Positions 1-10,284 of a stretch of 64,000 nt of DNA are shown here, one piece after another. Every line of letters begins with the position of its first letter. Position 1 is the first letter of the stretch. The notes beneath the pieces were generated by a model, which saw nothing but the letters and a program-made list of their open reading frames with translations, made no database searches and had not been told where the DNA came from. The translations under genes and the position numbers were made by a program. Source of the stretch: Centrapalus pauciflorus (lineage: Eukaryota; Streptophyta; Magnoliopsida; Asterales; Asteraceae); NCBI GenBank assembly GCA_020465985.1, contig JAANYP010001173.1, positions 14,596 through 78,595 on the forward strand, written 5' to 3'.

Positions 1-2
1 AG

Positions 3-910
3 TCTAAGAAGCCCGTAGGTCTAGGTTTTCACGAAATACCTCCACCTTTCAATGCGAACTATGTGCCTCAGGCTCAGGAGAAAACTGACAAGTCAGTAAA
101 CTTAGAGGACCTACCTGAACCGACACCAGAGCCTATAGTTGAAAATACACCTAAGATGGCTGACTCAACCGTCAAGGTCAAGAAAGTGAAATTTGTGTCT
201 TCCTCCAGTGAAACACCTGCAGGAAAACAGAAAATTTCATGGGCTGACCAGGTCGACGAGGCAGACACAGTAGATGTACCAAAGGAGATAGACACTAGTG
301 AGACACCTAGATCTAAGGGAACAAACAAAAAGTCCATAGATAAGATGTCTTGCTTCAGATGTCACGAGAAAGGGCATGTTGCTTCTCACTCTCCACTTAG
401 GAAAGCCGATGTTACCCCTAAGACAGTGAACCCAACACCTGTCAAGCCCTCAACCTGTGTGGCAAGCAGCAGTAGTTCTCAACCTACCGAGAAAACTGTG
501 CAGGCCGCACCCAAACAAGTTGTGAAAAACACACCGGTTAGGTTGGACCAAAGGAAGTGATTAGGACAAATTCACCGAATCGTGTCAATAATCAATCTAG
601 GTCAGCACCACAACAAGTCTATAGGAGCACCACACCTAGCAGGTTACATACTCCAGTTAGACAATACGCACCGGTAAGAGCTCAGGGATCACAGTCCGAA
701 ATGGCATATAATAGGAATTATTCTAGAGCTCCACAACAAATGCCTACTCCAAGGCAAAGAGTGAACTTAAATCACTCGGCACCACAACAGAATTCAGTTC
801 AAAGGCCCAAGTCACCTGAAAGGCGAGATGGGTACTTGAAAGAGTTCACGTATGTGGACGAGAATGGTATTACCAAGTCAGTCATGGCTTGGGTTCCCCG
901 TGATAACTAA
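3..910 (+). pseudogene. Copia-1 gag C-terminal part (broken)
   Basis: The frame is open from base 3 with no start codon, so the gene begins left of the window. It runs to a TGA at 558-560 and then continues in another frame (from about 555) to a TAA at 908-910, so one frameshift near 555 splits it. The first part is acidic and lysine-rich. A zinc knuckle is recognisable near 348-396 (CFRC, then GH) but its last cysteine is replaced, so the CX2CX4HX4C motif is degenerate. The second part is rich in Q, P, R and S, as in the nucleic-acid-binding tail of copia Gag. Gag would form the cytoplasmic particle and bind element RNA. The TAA at 908 sits just before a splice-acceptor-like sequence (see findings). 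Confidence 0.7.
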
Positions 911-925
911 CCTCTTTTCTTTCAT

Positions 926-1489
926 GTGCAGGAGATAACTACAGGTCCAAACAACAAGTGGTTCATCGACAGTGGTTGCTCCAGGCACATGACGGGGGAA
1001 AGAAGTCTACTCACAGACTTCAAGGGAGGTAATAGGGGATTCGTATCATTCGCGGGTAACAAGGGTGGAAATATCACTGGAACTGGAGAAGTAACTAATG
1101 GGACGATTACATTGGATCAAGTTTATCACGTTGATAAACTGGTTCATAATCTCATTAGTGTATCTTAAATCTGTGATAAGAAGAACTCGGTGTTATTTAC
1201 TGACACTGAGGCGTTAGTGCTGAAGCCTGGATTCAAGATACCTGAAGATTGGATATTGATGCGGGCGCCAAGGAAGAATGACTTGTACATGCTCGATATG
1301 AACAAGCCAGATACTTCGATGGGTCCGATCTGCTTACTATCAAAAGCTTCGGAGACGGAGTCCGTACTGTGGCACAGACGCATGGCTCACCTGCACCTAA
1401 GGAAGATGAATTACATAACGAAGAATGGACTGGTGCAGGGTGTGCCATTGAAGAGTTTCAGTTCGAGGAAAAGTGTCTACCGTGCATGA
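926..1489 (+). pseudogene. Copia-1 protease and pre-integrase region (broken)
   Basis: The aspartic protease motif DSGCSRHMTG, typical of copia retropepsins, is encoded near 969-998. The reading frame is the one that ends at the TAA 908-910. It meets a TAA at 1166-1168, inside the conserved stretch before the CDKK residues, and continues after a frame change at about 1190. The zinc-binding pre-integrase domain follows (WHRR and H residues near 1370-1400, CLPC near 1476), and a second frameshift near 1455 moves the frame to that of the long pol frame. The protease would release Gag and Pol from the polyprotein. As it stands this segment cannot give a continuous product. Confidence 0.75.
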
Positions 1490-4302
1490 AGGGCAAACAG
1501 CATAAAAAGTCACACAAGTCCAAGAAACAAAATTCAATCGCCTCAACATTCGATTTGTTGCATATGGACCTTTTCGGCCCTATCAACAAAAGGAGTATAG
1601 GAGGTAGTTGGTTTTGCTTAGTTATCACTGACGATTATTACTCACGTTTTTCTTGGGTTTTCTTTTTAGGTACGAAGGACGAGACGGCTTCCAAGCTTAT
1701 CGGGTTCTTAGACCAAGTGGAGAACTCATACGGAAAAAGGGTTAAACATATTCGTAGTGATAATGGGACTGAATTCAAAAACACTGTAATTGGTGTATAT
1801 TGCCTATCAAAGGGCATAGTGCATCAATTCAGTGCACCATATGAACCTCAACAGAATGGGGTGGCCGAACGTAAAAATAGAACTTTGATTGAAGCTGCAA
1901 GGACTATGCTTTCGGATTCAAAGCTTCCTACCATGTTTTGGGGGGAGGCAGTGAATACCGCGTGCCATATTTTAAACCGAGTCCTTACAGTCAAACCGTT
2001 GAAAAAAACATGCTATGAAATTTTGAATAAACGGCCACCTAACTTAACTGGATTCGAACCGTTTGGAGTACCCTGCACTCTTTTAAGAACAAAACATCAA
2101 CCGAAGTTTGGTGAAAAGGCTGACGAAGGATACTTCCTAGGTTACGTGCCGAACTCACCAAATAAACGGGTTTTTAACAAAACGAGTGGTACTGTGGAGA
2201 TTGTGTATAATATTGAAGTCACAAGTTATACACATGAACCCCAAACTGGTCCGGAATGGTTATTTGACTATGATAAATTGTTTGAGTCATTTAACATTCC
2301 TTTGGATGATACTGCAGGTACAATCGAAAAAGACATGGCGACGTTGCACCTAAATGACGATGGCCAAATCTTTCCGAGGACCACGTTCGAATCTACATAC
2401 GAGCCTACTGCGACTGTAGATGGGTCTCCAGAAGTTGCTGATCAAGAGGCACCTACCACTGAGAATCAGACTCAAGCATCGAGTTCCAACTCTGAGGAAA
2501 ATGTCCGTGAGGAGGAAAATGTAGAAGCTGAGCCTGTTCCCCCATTAGGTGAAATAGGATCCAACTTAGGAGATAATCTAAGAGTTGATGATATAGAGAC
2601 CTCTAGGATTAACAAGAACCATCCAATAGAGAGCATCATAGGAAATCCTAACGAGGGTGTGAGGACTCGGAGTAGTGTAAATAACAACACTGTGTTGTTG
2701 TCGATGATAAACGACTCTGAGGCATATCACACATGTCTATATTCGTGTTTCATATCGCAAGTAGAGCCTAAGAATGTGCAAATGGCACTTAAGGATAACT
2801 CCTGGGTTGAAGCGATGCAGGAAGAACTTTCGCAATTTAGGAAACTAGAAGTGTGGGAGTTAGTTCCGTTACCTCCAGGGGAAATAGCAATAGGAACCAA
2901 ATGGGTTTTTAAGTGCAAAAGAGACGATCGAGGTATAGTCACGCGCAACAAGGCTAGATTAGTTGTAAAGGGTTTCAACCAAGAGGAGGGAATCGATTAC
3001 AACGAAGTTTTTGCACCAGTAGCAAGGCTGGAAGCCATTAGGTTGTTTCTAGCGTTTGCCTCCTTCAAAGGCTTTAAGGTATATCAGCTAGACGTTAAGA
3101 GTGCCTTCCTATATGGGAAGGTGAAGGAGTTGGTGTATGTAGTACAACCGCCCGGATTTACAGATCCAAAATATCCTGATAGAGTATATCGCTTAGATAA
3201 GGCTCTATACGGATTACATCAGGCACCTAGGGCGTGGTATGAGACTTTATCCAACCATCTTTTAGAAAATGGTTTTGAAAGGGATAGAATAGATAGTACT
3301 CTGTTTGTGAAGAGGAAGGGTGGTCACTTTATCTTGGTACAAGTGTACGTCGATGATATCATTTTTGGATCATCAGACGAACAGATGTGCAAAGATTTCG
3401 AGAAGGTGATGAAGTCTAAGTTCGAGATGAGTGCTATGGGGGAGTTGCATTTCTTTTTGGGGTTACAAGTTGACCAGAAGAAGGAAGGAATGTTTATCCA
3501 TCAAACGAAATATGTCTATGACATATTAGAGCGTTTCGGGATGGAGGGAACAAAGTTGACTGCCCACTTCAGCACGCCGATTCAAGTGAATCACAATCTC
3601 GGGCCGGGTACTGAAAGTGATACCGATGTGGATCCGACTTTATATCGAGCCATGATTGGGTCACTTATGTATTTAACTGCTTCAAGACCTGATATTATGT
3701 TTGCTGTTTGTATTTGTGCAAGGTTTCAAGCGAATCCGAAGGAGATGCATATGAAAGCTGTGAAGCGGATTCTACGATACCTCAAGTCGAAACCGAAGCT
3801 GGGACTTTGGTATCACGCAGAGGGAGATCTAGAGTTGGAGGCGTTCACAGATTCTGACTACGGAGGATGCAGCTTGATGCGCAAATCAACGACTGGAGGT
3901 TGTCAGTTCCTAGGAGGGAGACTGGTGTCCTGGCAATGCAAGAAACAAACGTCGGTAGCCGTGTCAACGTGCGAGGCCGAGTATGTTGCTGCTGGTAGTT
4001 GCTGCTCACAGGTTCTGTGGATACAACAACAATTGCGGGATTACGGTTTGGCTTACACTCAAACTCCAATTAGGATAGATAACCAGTCTACTATTGCTAT
4101 AACTAATAATCCAGTCAAACACAACAAAACAAAGCACGTAGACATTAGGCATCATTTTATTCGTGATTGTGCTGAAAAGAACTTAATCAAACTGGTAAAA
4201 GTGCCAACAGAAGATAATAATGCAGATTTATTTACCAAAGCGTTTGATAAGTCACGGTTTGAGTATTTAATTCAACTGAATGGAATGCGCAACCCAGAGT
4301 AA
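1455..4302 (+). CDS. Copia-1 integrase, reverse transcriptase and RNase H
   Basis: An uninterrupted frame (open from about 1369, but its first ~90 bases are out of frame with the domain) covers most of Pol. The integrase core has the D of HMDLFGP, the D of RSDNGTEF and the E of GVAERKNRT, the expected D,D,E triad. RT follows with YGLHQAPRAWY and the catalytic YVDDIIFG (near 3340-3370). RNase H shows FTDSDYGG, STCEAEYVA, DNQST and KHVDIRHHF. Together these copy element RNA to DNA and insert it into chromosomes. The frame ends at a TAA (4300-4302). All catalytic residues visible are intact, unlike the upstream protease, so the element is defective in its 5' half only. No start codon is assigned because it belongs to a polyprotein. 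Confidence 0.9.
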
Positions 4303-5684
4303 TTTGGCCTTAGTAGTAGTAATTTATTTTCTTTTAGAGTCTTAGTATTTCTTTCTTTACAGTAATCTGCTAATTTAGGAAAGTTTCTATTTTTCGTAAG
4401 TTTCTATTTTTAGTAAGTTAGTAGGTTAGCTTATTTTACTGCTTTTCTTATGAAAAACAAAAGAAAAAAGAGAGAAAATTACAAAAATACAAAAAAAAAA
4501 GAGAATATCAGAAAAAAGAGTTAAGTCTTAGATACATAGGTTCAAAGTGACGAAAATTAGCACCGTCGTTACAGACTCTAAGTGTTTAGGCTTTCACACA
4601 TAATGCAACTAATTCTAAGTGTTATACTTTATTTTAGTTTGATGTGTTGGTAGGCATAATACATCTAGGGAATCTCAAGGCTAATAAAATAATCTAGAAA
4701 AAGTCAAGCGTGTCACTAACTTAGATGTACGACCAATCGGTCTTAATTTTTATGTACAAGACATACAAACTTTGAGTCTAAATGAGGTATGCAAAATTTC
4801 TGGGGATGTATGGCAACATCAAATACATCTGAAAATGGAAAGAATAGAAATATCATATAAAACTGAGAGTCGAAAACATGCAACTCTGTTGTACGTAAGT
4901 ACAGACCTATTGTCTCTGTTTAGATTCGGGTTAGCAGATATGTCGCTTTGTTGTACGTCAGTACAGACCTGTCACCGCTGTCTGCTAACTTTAAAAATAA
5001 ACCTTAAGTCAAATTAAGACACTTTGTTGTATGAAAATACAGACCTGTGTCCGATGTTTGTCTTTTAAAGAAAGTTTGCAAATACCAACAAGTTAGAATC
5101 TTTGTCTGTGTGCCTTGATCATAAAAGTATGTCTATGTCTGAGTCACGTAAGATAATTTCCTGATAAATAAAAAGGCCAAGGGATATTCCAAAATGTAGA
5201 ATGTTAACGGGGTACAATACCAACAATCGGCTAAATAGGTATGTCACGACAAACAATCAAAGGAATCAAAAATTCCTAAGTGTGAAAGTTTAAGTACTGA
5301 AAGTTAGTATCAGACATCGCTATCTGATTGAACCTCTCTTAGACTATACTCATCAAAAATATGTTGTTTAGTATTTAGCTTAGCTTGTAAATTTTTTTTT
5401 GTACAGCTTAAGTCTAGATTAAATTTTTTGGTCAAAATTTTATTTTATTTTATTGTTACCTTGGTTTATTTTATTTTATTTTAGTTTAGTTTAATTTTTA
5501 CTTAGGTAAAAGGTCAAAAGTTACTGAGGGTGCATTCATAGTTGGATAAAATAAACATTGCGTGAACTATCTTGAGCTTAGGGTAAAAAATTGGCATAGT
5601 TTATCTGGTTACACGATACCGTAGAAAAAGGTTGGAAAAGTTGAAATTATTTCAAAATTTTTGAAATTTTTCTAAGTGTTGGTG
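4303..5684 (+). other. Copia-1 spacer after pol; short direct repeats, no gene
   Basis: No convincing coding sequence. A purine-rich run lies at 4448-4520. A ~23 bp sequence of the form TTGTACGTNAGTACAGACC occurs three times (4886-4908, 4947-4970, 5022-5046), the third degenerate. A TTTTA-type low-complexity stretch lies at 5430-5500. The small frame at 4772-5017 spans two of the repeats and is not supported as a gene. Confidence 0.6.
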
Positions 5685-6315
5685 GTTTCGAATCTAAGAC
5701 AGACTCGAATAAGGAGTACTTCGAATCTGTCAGTAGATTCGAATCTGTGCTTAGAATCGAGGGTGGGTGGTATATATAGGTCAACAGTGAAGTCATTTAA
5801 GACTTACTGTTTTCGAATCTATTCACTCGAGTCTAAAAGGCGATTTCGAATCTAATCTCGAATCTATCGTAATTCTCATACACGACATTTTGTCGAGTCT
5901 CTTACTTGGTGTTTCGATTCTACAGATACTTCTAGGTATAATCAACCGGATTGTACAAGATTTGTGTAGTTTTATACACAATTTTAGGCTAAATCATCGA
6001 ATTTTGAAGTTTTATGGGTCGAAATAGGGTTTTTGCTAAATTACCAAGTTTGGACCTATAAAAGATCAAATTAAAAGCATAAATCAATGATTAGAACCTA
6101 GTTGAACTAATGTATGTGATTTGCTAAGTTCAAAATGGTTAAAATCTTGAGTATTTGTTGAAATAATGGACGTCGGGTTCTCGAATCTGTTCATAAGGAT
6201 TTTCTCGAATCTGTCATTAGATTCGAGAAGCTCAGGGACTTCGAATCTGTCATTAGACTCGAACAGAGACTTATTCGAATCTGTTACATTCGAATCTGCT
6301 TCCTTCGAATCTGTG
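5685..6315 (+). repeat. Copia-1 TTCGAATC motif clusters
   Basis: About 18 copies of TTCGAATC(T) and close variants (CTCGAATC, TTCGAGTC), in both orientations, fall in two groups, 5685-5920 and 6175-6315. The intervening sequence is AT-rich. The same motif reappears about nine times in the LTR of this element (9760-9945). Confidence 0.85.
5771..5778 (+). promoter_or_regulatory. Candidate TATA box of an internal ORF3 promoter
   Basis: TATATATA followed by GG, standing inside the first TTCGAATC cluster and about 700 bases upstream of the ORF3 start codon. The LTR of the same element has an analogous TATAATTA (about 9911) inside its own TTCGAATC cluster. Sequence-only prediction. Confidence 0.4.
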
Positions 6316-6468
6316 CTTTATTTACTTTAGTTAATTTAAATTTTATTAAACTTGTAGAAATTTAATTGTGTTAGATTTTGTACTTAAACAAGTACAAAAT
6401 AAAACAAATTTGAATTTAAACAAGTTCATTGATTTTTAATGAGTCTAACAGTTTTGTTTATTTTGCAG
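5936..6468 (+). other. Candidate leader intron of Copia-1 ORF3
   Basis: The 3' end is strong: a T-rich tract ending TTTTGCAG at 6461-6468, two bases before the ATG at 6471. The proposed donor is TCTAG/GTATAA at 5931-5941. The enclosed 533 bases are AT-rich and hold the second TTCGAATC cluster. Other GT donors are possible, so the acceptor is better supported than the donor. Confidence 0.4.
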
Positions 6469-6470
6469 AA

Positions 6471-9400
6471 ATGGCGGTTCGAGCATTTGTCCCGAAGCAT
6501 AATATGGTCCTTAATTCCGACAATAATATCCCTGAGGCGCAGAGTTATCGCCAAGTATTGGATTTCCTAGCTGAATCTAGGATTAGCTTTTCTCTGTACC
6601 ATAACATCCCAATAGTGCTTTCATATGTACGGCAGTTTTACGAGCATTTACAAGTTGATTGCACTGTCACCCCGACAGTTCTAAGAACTAGAATCGCTGG
6701 ACAGCCGTTAGTCTTTTCTGCAGACATGTTGCATCAGGTTCTGCAGTTGGGATCTCAGGAACAAGAAGATGGGCCTATTGACTTTCCGTTAAGTATCAGG
6801 CAGACTGCTTTTCTGAGGATGGGATACAGTTTAGATGTGGCAAAGTCGGCATACATGAAGAGTGGCCTGATTGGGCAATGGAGATTCTTGGTGCATGTAT
6901 TCATGGTCTGTTTTGCGCTGAAGAAAGCTGGATTTGATTATATAGTGTCAAAGATCCAATCTGGGGTTATTGCATTGGTATACAATCGGAAGTTCAGCTT
7001 TTCACAGATGTTCTTCTCGGAGTTCGTTCATCAGATTGCGGCTCCAGATAGGGAAAGATTTTTGCTGTACCCAAGATTCATTATGATGATGATAAGGCAC
7101 TCCTTGCCAAACTTGCCGCCGTCAAATGACTTTCTGAATGTTAACATTATGGACAAACGGATTTTCACTGATTGTTCCTCACACCGAGGAAGATTGGCTG
7201 TTCCTGTTGCTCGTCCATTGTTCGGAGCCATTGTGGATAGGGATTTTCAAGCCCCGGAAGATGCCAACTGGGCAGGGGTCGTTGAGTTTCCACAACAACA
7301 ACAAAAACAACAACGTCAACAACAACATCAGCCGCGTGCTCCAAGACACCGTCAGAGACCAGCCGCGAGTCAAATCCAGGCATCAAGGCCTTCTACAAGT
7401 GAGCAGCCCCAAGCAAAGGAAGCAGGGCCTTCAAGTGCAGTTCCTGAATCTGAGCAAATCGCGCAAACTCTAGAAGAAATATGGGCATCAGGACCCCATG
7501 CAAACGAAGACGTGGCCGCAGCATTAGTGGGTGAGCTGCTCAGTCCACCAGAAGGTGAAGATTATGTTTTTAGAGATGTAGAGGAATATGAGCCAGAGAG
7601 GGCGGATAAAGGTTTGACCTCATCAGATTCAGACTCAGATGATATGGAGGAGCAGGAGGTTGAAGCTCCTGAATCAGTGGCTGCAGATCCCAGTATTCAC
7701 ATCGGAACTTATGGATCTAGGTTGATAGTGAATGAAGCAGCAGGATCGAGGAGGAGGGAGGAAAGGGAATCTGAGGATTCAGACTTCGAAGAGGAGGAAG
7801 TTGCTCCATTGGTGACTAGGCAGAGGGCCAAGCGTCACCGGTTCATGCAAGGGTCAACATCAGCATCCGAAGCCCAACAGTCTCAAACCCAATCCCAACC
7901 ACAATCCACCGCTCCACCATCACCGCCACCTCAGCATCATGAGCCATATATTCCACCACCATTCATCCCTTCTCCCATTCAATCCATTCCATCTACCTCA
8001 ACCGCCAATGCTGAAAATCAGATGTTTGTGCAACTCAAGGGACGTGTTGACTTCCAGCATGTTCAGATCTTAACCCTAACAAAGGCTGTCGGCGAGCTCC
8101 AGGCACATAACGCAAATCTTGACAAGGACAATGCCGAATTAAGGAAGATTGTGGAGAATGTAAGGGACGAAAACACAGAATTAAAATCTTTTATTACAGA
8201 TCAGTCTTCAGAGATCCGATCAATGAGGTCCCTCCTTGAGCAGCTTATGAAAAATATACAAGCTCAGGGGGAGACAAGTTGTAGGGATCAGGAGGTGCAG
8301 CGTAGAGAGGATGATGACGAAGGCAATGATCCCGGTGCACGTAAGGAGAATGAGCCTGTAGATTTTCCTGCAGCTCAAGCTACACAAGTTCAGGGGGAGC
8401 CAAGTCAAGGTGAAGGAGAAATGGGAGAAGCTAGTTCATCAAAACAGCCTACAGACTTTGAAATCAGTGAGATGATTGACGCGCTTATGGATCTCGATGA
8501 TGATCCAATGGATGTAGGTTTTGATTATGAAGATGAAGAGCTTGAAGAAGGTGAGTTTGTGCCGGAAGAAATAGTTGACTGGCAATCTGATGATGAAGTA
8601 GTAGCCGATGAGGATGATGAAGCTGACGAAATAGTTGTGCAGCAGAATCCCATCACGGACACTTACATGATAGATGGGGAGAATATTGTTAACGTAGATA
8701 TTGTTAATGCGGCGTTGAATGCTCAGCCATCAACAGAAGAACCGGATAGAGAGCTTTCAAATGAACAGAAACGAAAATTATGGTTCAGGGCTGAACAGAA
8801 AGAATTAGAGCTTAAGAAAACAATGAGAGTGCCTGGTACAGGAAAGTTGTCTGGAAGCATATTGAGCTGGTTCTTCGATCGAGAACTGCAGCTTTTTATA
8901 ATCAAGAGAAAAGACGGACTTCAGTACTTAAGGCGTACTCTAAGAGCTTTCAATACACTACCAAAGGTCGAGATCAAAGCGTTAGCTTGGAAGGATCTGA
9001 TCAACATCGGGAATGATCCCTATGCAGACTTAATAGAGAAAATCATAAGAAAAGAGGGAAGATCCAGAAAATTCGTACGTCTGAATCCAAGAATGGGAAA
9101 AAGAGTAGAAGATCCTTCAAGGATAGATCCTCTTACCGGCCGACCTTGGATGAGAATTCAGTACAAACCAGTCAGATGTCTGAGGAAGGTGCCTCTAAAG
9201 CGAATGCCACAGAATGTTTTGCAGAATCTACATTGGTGGTACGCCGATACTGAGACCGGGGAAGCAGTTATGGAAGATTTTGAAGAAAAAGTCATTCTTA
9301 GAGTCTACGACCCGCTTCACCTGGTAAACCTCTCTAAAGAAGATCTTCAGATTTTGTATAATTGTAAGATCTCCAGTGACACACATATGGATGGTGAAGC

Positions 9401-9473
9401 TAGTAAGTATGAAAATGTAGTCAAGGTATGTGTCGAGAAAGGTTTGTATGCTGGTAGTATTTTGAATCAATAA
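6471..9473 (+). CDS. Copia-1 ORF3 (third gene, envelope-like position), intact
   Basis: An open frame of about 1000 codons starts at the ATG 6471, just after a splice-acceptor-like TTTTGCAG. An ATG at 6429 in the same frame would add 14 residues but lies inside the putative intron. The first ~270 residues are globular (about 6480-7260), followed by a Q-rich run, a P/S/E/D-rich linker with many acidic blocks, a coiled-coil-like segment with heptad L/I/V and charged residues (about 8030-8260), a strongly acidic stretch (about 8450-8660), and a basic C-terminal region (about 8750-9470) that is also seen in the third genes of Copia-2 and E1. I see no signal peptide and no hydrophobic segment long enough for a membrane anchor, so its envelope nature is doubtful despite its position. 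Function unknown. It is the only large gene of this element with no break. Confidence 0.8.
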   Translation: MAVRAFVPKHNMVLNSDNNIPEAQSYRQVLDFLAESRISFSLYHNIPIVLSYVRQFYEHLQVDCTVTPTVLRTRIAGQPLVFSADMLHQVLQLGSQEQEDGPIDFPLSIRQTAFLRMGYSLDVAKSAYMKSGLIGQWRFLVHVFMVCFALKKAGFDYIVSKIQSGVIALVYNRKFSFSQMFFSEFVHQIAAPDRERFLLYPRFIMMMIRHSLPNLPPSNDFLNVNIMDKRIFTDCSSHRGRLAVPVARPLFGAIVDRDFQAPEDANWAGVVEFPQQQQKQQRQQQHQPRAPRHRQRPAASQIQASRPSTSEQPQAKEAGPSSAVPESEQIAQTLEEIWASGPHANEDVAAALVGELLSPPEGEDYVFRDVEEYEPERADKGLTSSDSDSDDMEEQEVEAPESVAADPSIHIGTYGSRLIVNEAAGSRRREERESEDSDFEEEEVAPLVTRQRAKRHRFMQGSTSASEAQQSQTQSQPQSTAPPSPPPQHHEPYIPPPFIPSPIQSIPSTSTANAENQMFVQLKGRVDFQHVQILTLTKAVGELQAHNANLDKDNAELRKIVENVRDENTELKSFITDQSSEIRSMRSLLEQLMKNIQAQGETSCRDQEVQRREDDDEGNDPGARKENEPVDFPAAQATQVQGEPSQGEGEMGEASSSKQPTDFEISEMIDALMDLDDDPMDVGFDYEDEELEEGEFVPEEIVDWQSDDEVVADEDDEADEIVVQQNPITDTYMIDGENIVNVDIVNAALNAQPSTEEPDRELSNEQKRKLWFRAEQKELELKKTMRVPGTGKLSGSILSWFFDRELQLFIIKRKDGLQYLRRTLRAFNTLPKVEIKALAWKDLINIGNDPYADLIEKIIRKEGRSRKFVRLNPRMGKRVEDPSRIDPLTGRPWMRIQYKPVRCLRKVPLKRMPQNVLQNLHWWYADTETGEAVMEDFEEKVILRVYDPLHLVNLSKEDLQILYNCKISSDTHMDGEASKYENVVKVCVEKGLYAGSILNQ

Positions 9474-9533
9474 ATAAACAAAGTTCTTAAATCAATTGTG
9501 TGATTTATTAGAAGCTATCGTCAAGGGGGAGTC
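9474..9533 (+). promoter_or_regulatory. Copia-1 polypurine tract region
   Basis: The purine run CAAGGGGGAG at about 9522-9531 lies directly before the LTR terminus TGTTGG. It is the expected primer site for plus-strand DNA synthesis and fixes the LTR start at 9534. Confidence 0.8.
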
Positions 9534-10284
9534 TGTTGGTACATCCTGTGTGACGATAGCAGTCTAATTGATATTGCATTGTGATTTTAACAAGTGTTTT
9601 GATATATAGGTTATATATGGTTGATATTTATTAGCGTTTGTATGTTTGAACTTGATGTAACGTATTACAAGAAGTTCAAACATAAAGAACAAAGATTAAA
9701 ATCAATCATAAGGTAATAACATAAGTTTCATCACTTAAAGTGTTTAAGTGTTTTGGCTAGATTCGAATTGCATAAGGGAAGACATTCGAATCTGTGATAG
9801 ATTCGAATGTGACCTTAGATTCGAATGTGCCAGATTCGAGAGTGTCCTTGTGGACAGACTCGAATGGGCCTTGGGCTAGATTCGAGTTTGGCCCACATCA
9901 GACTCGAATCAGGGTCTATAATTAGGGATAGACTCGAGTCATTAGCAAACTTTTTAGCAGAATTCGTGAGGAATTAAGCTTAAGGCGATCTCGAGTTTAT
10001 CAGCTAGGTGAGTGCTGTTTCGGAGAGAATTAGTTCGTAGGATCGTTCGTGTGTCGTTCGTTCAGCGTCTAATAGTCTCCTTGTTTCGTGGTTGAGAGTT
10101 GTCCGTCTAACCGTCAACGAGGATTCCGCACTCGTTTACGGATCCGCGTCTAGATAGATCTTGCAGTGGTAGACCTTACAACTTCAGTATTAGGGTTTGA
10201 ATGGATTTATGGATAATCGCACTGGAGTTTCTAAATAGTTGTTTATTTAGAATTCCGATCAGCTAATCTTGCAATTTAACCACA
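9534..10284 (+). repeat. Copia-1 3' LTR
   Basis: Begins TGTTGGTACATCC straight after the polypurine tract. It contains about nine TTCGAAT/CTCGAG-type motifs at 9760-9945 with a TATA-like TATAATTA at about 9911, a plausible promoter. The 3' boundary is uncertain: a terminus resembling AACCACA at about 10278-10284 was chosen because it weakly mirrors TGTTGG. No second LTR is in view for comparison. Confidence 0.65.

Larger units (their letters stand above)
1..10284 (+). mobile_element. Copia-1: 5'-truncated Ty1/copia retrotransposon with a third gene
   Basis: The order gag end, protease, integrase, RT, RNase H, spacer, ORF3, polypurine tract and 3' LTR is read directly on the + strand. Integrase preceding RT places it in Ty1/copia. 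A large extra gene between pol and the 3' LTR is the hallmark of Sirevirus-like copia elements. The 5' LTR and start of gag lie left of the window, so no target duplication can be tested. The LTR start (9534) is sharp because a purine tract precedes it. The LTR end near 10284 is a guess based on a weak inverted match to the TGTTGG terminus. Confidence 0.85.

Noticed and set aside
2727..2978. Antisense frames opposite pol (several)
   Set aside because: Shadows of the real coding strand with no recognisable domain.
6471..9473. True envelope glycoprotein
   Set aside because: Position fits, but there is no signal peptide, no membrane segment and no cysteine-rich ectodomain. Called a third gene of unknown function instead.
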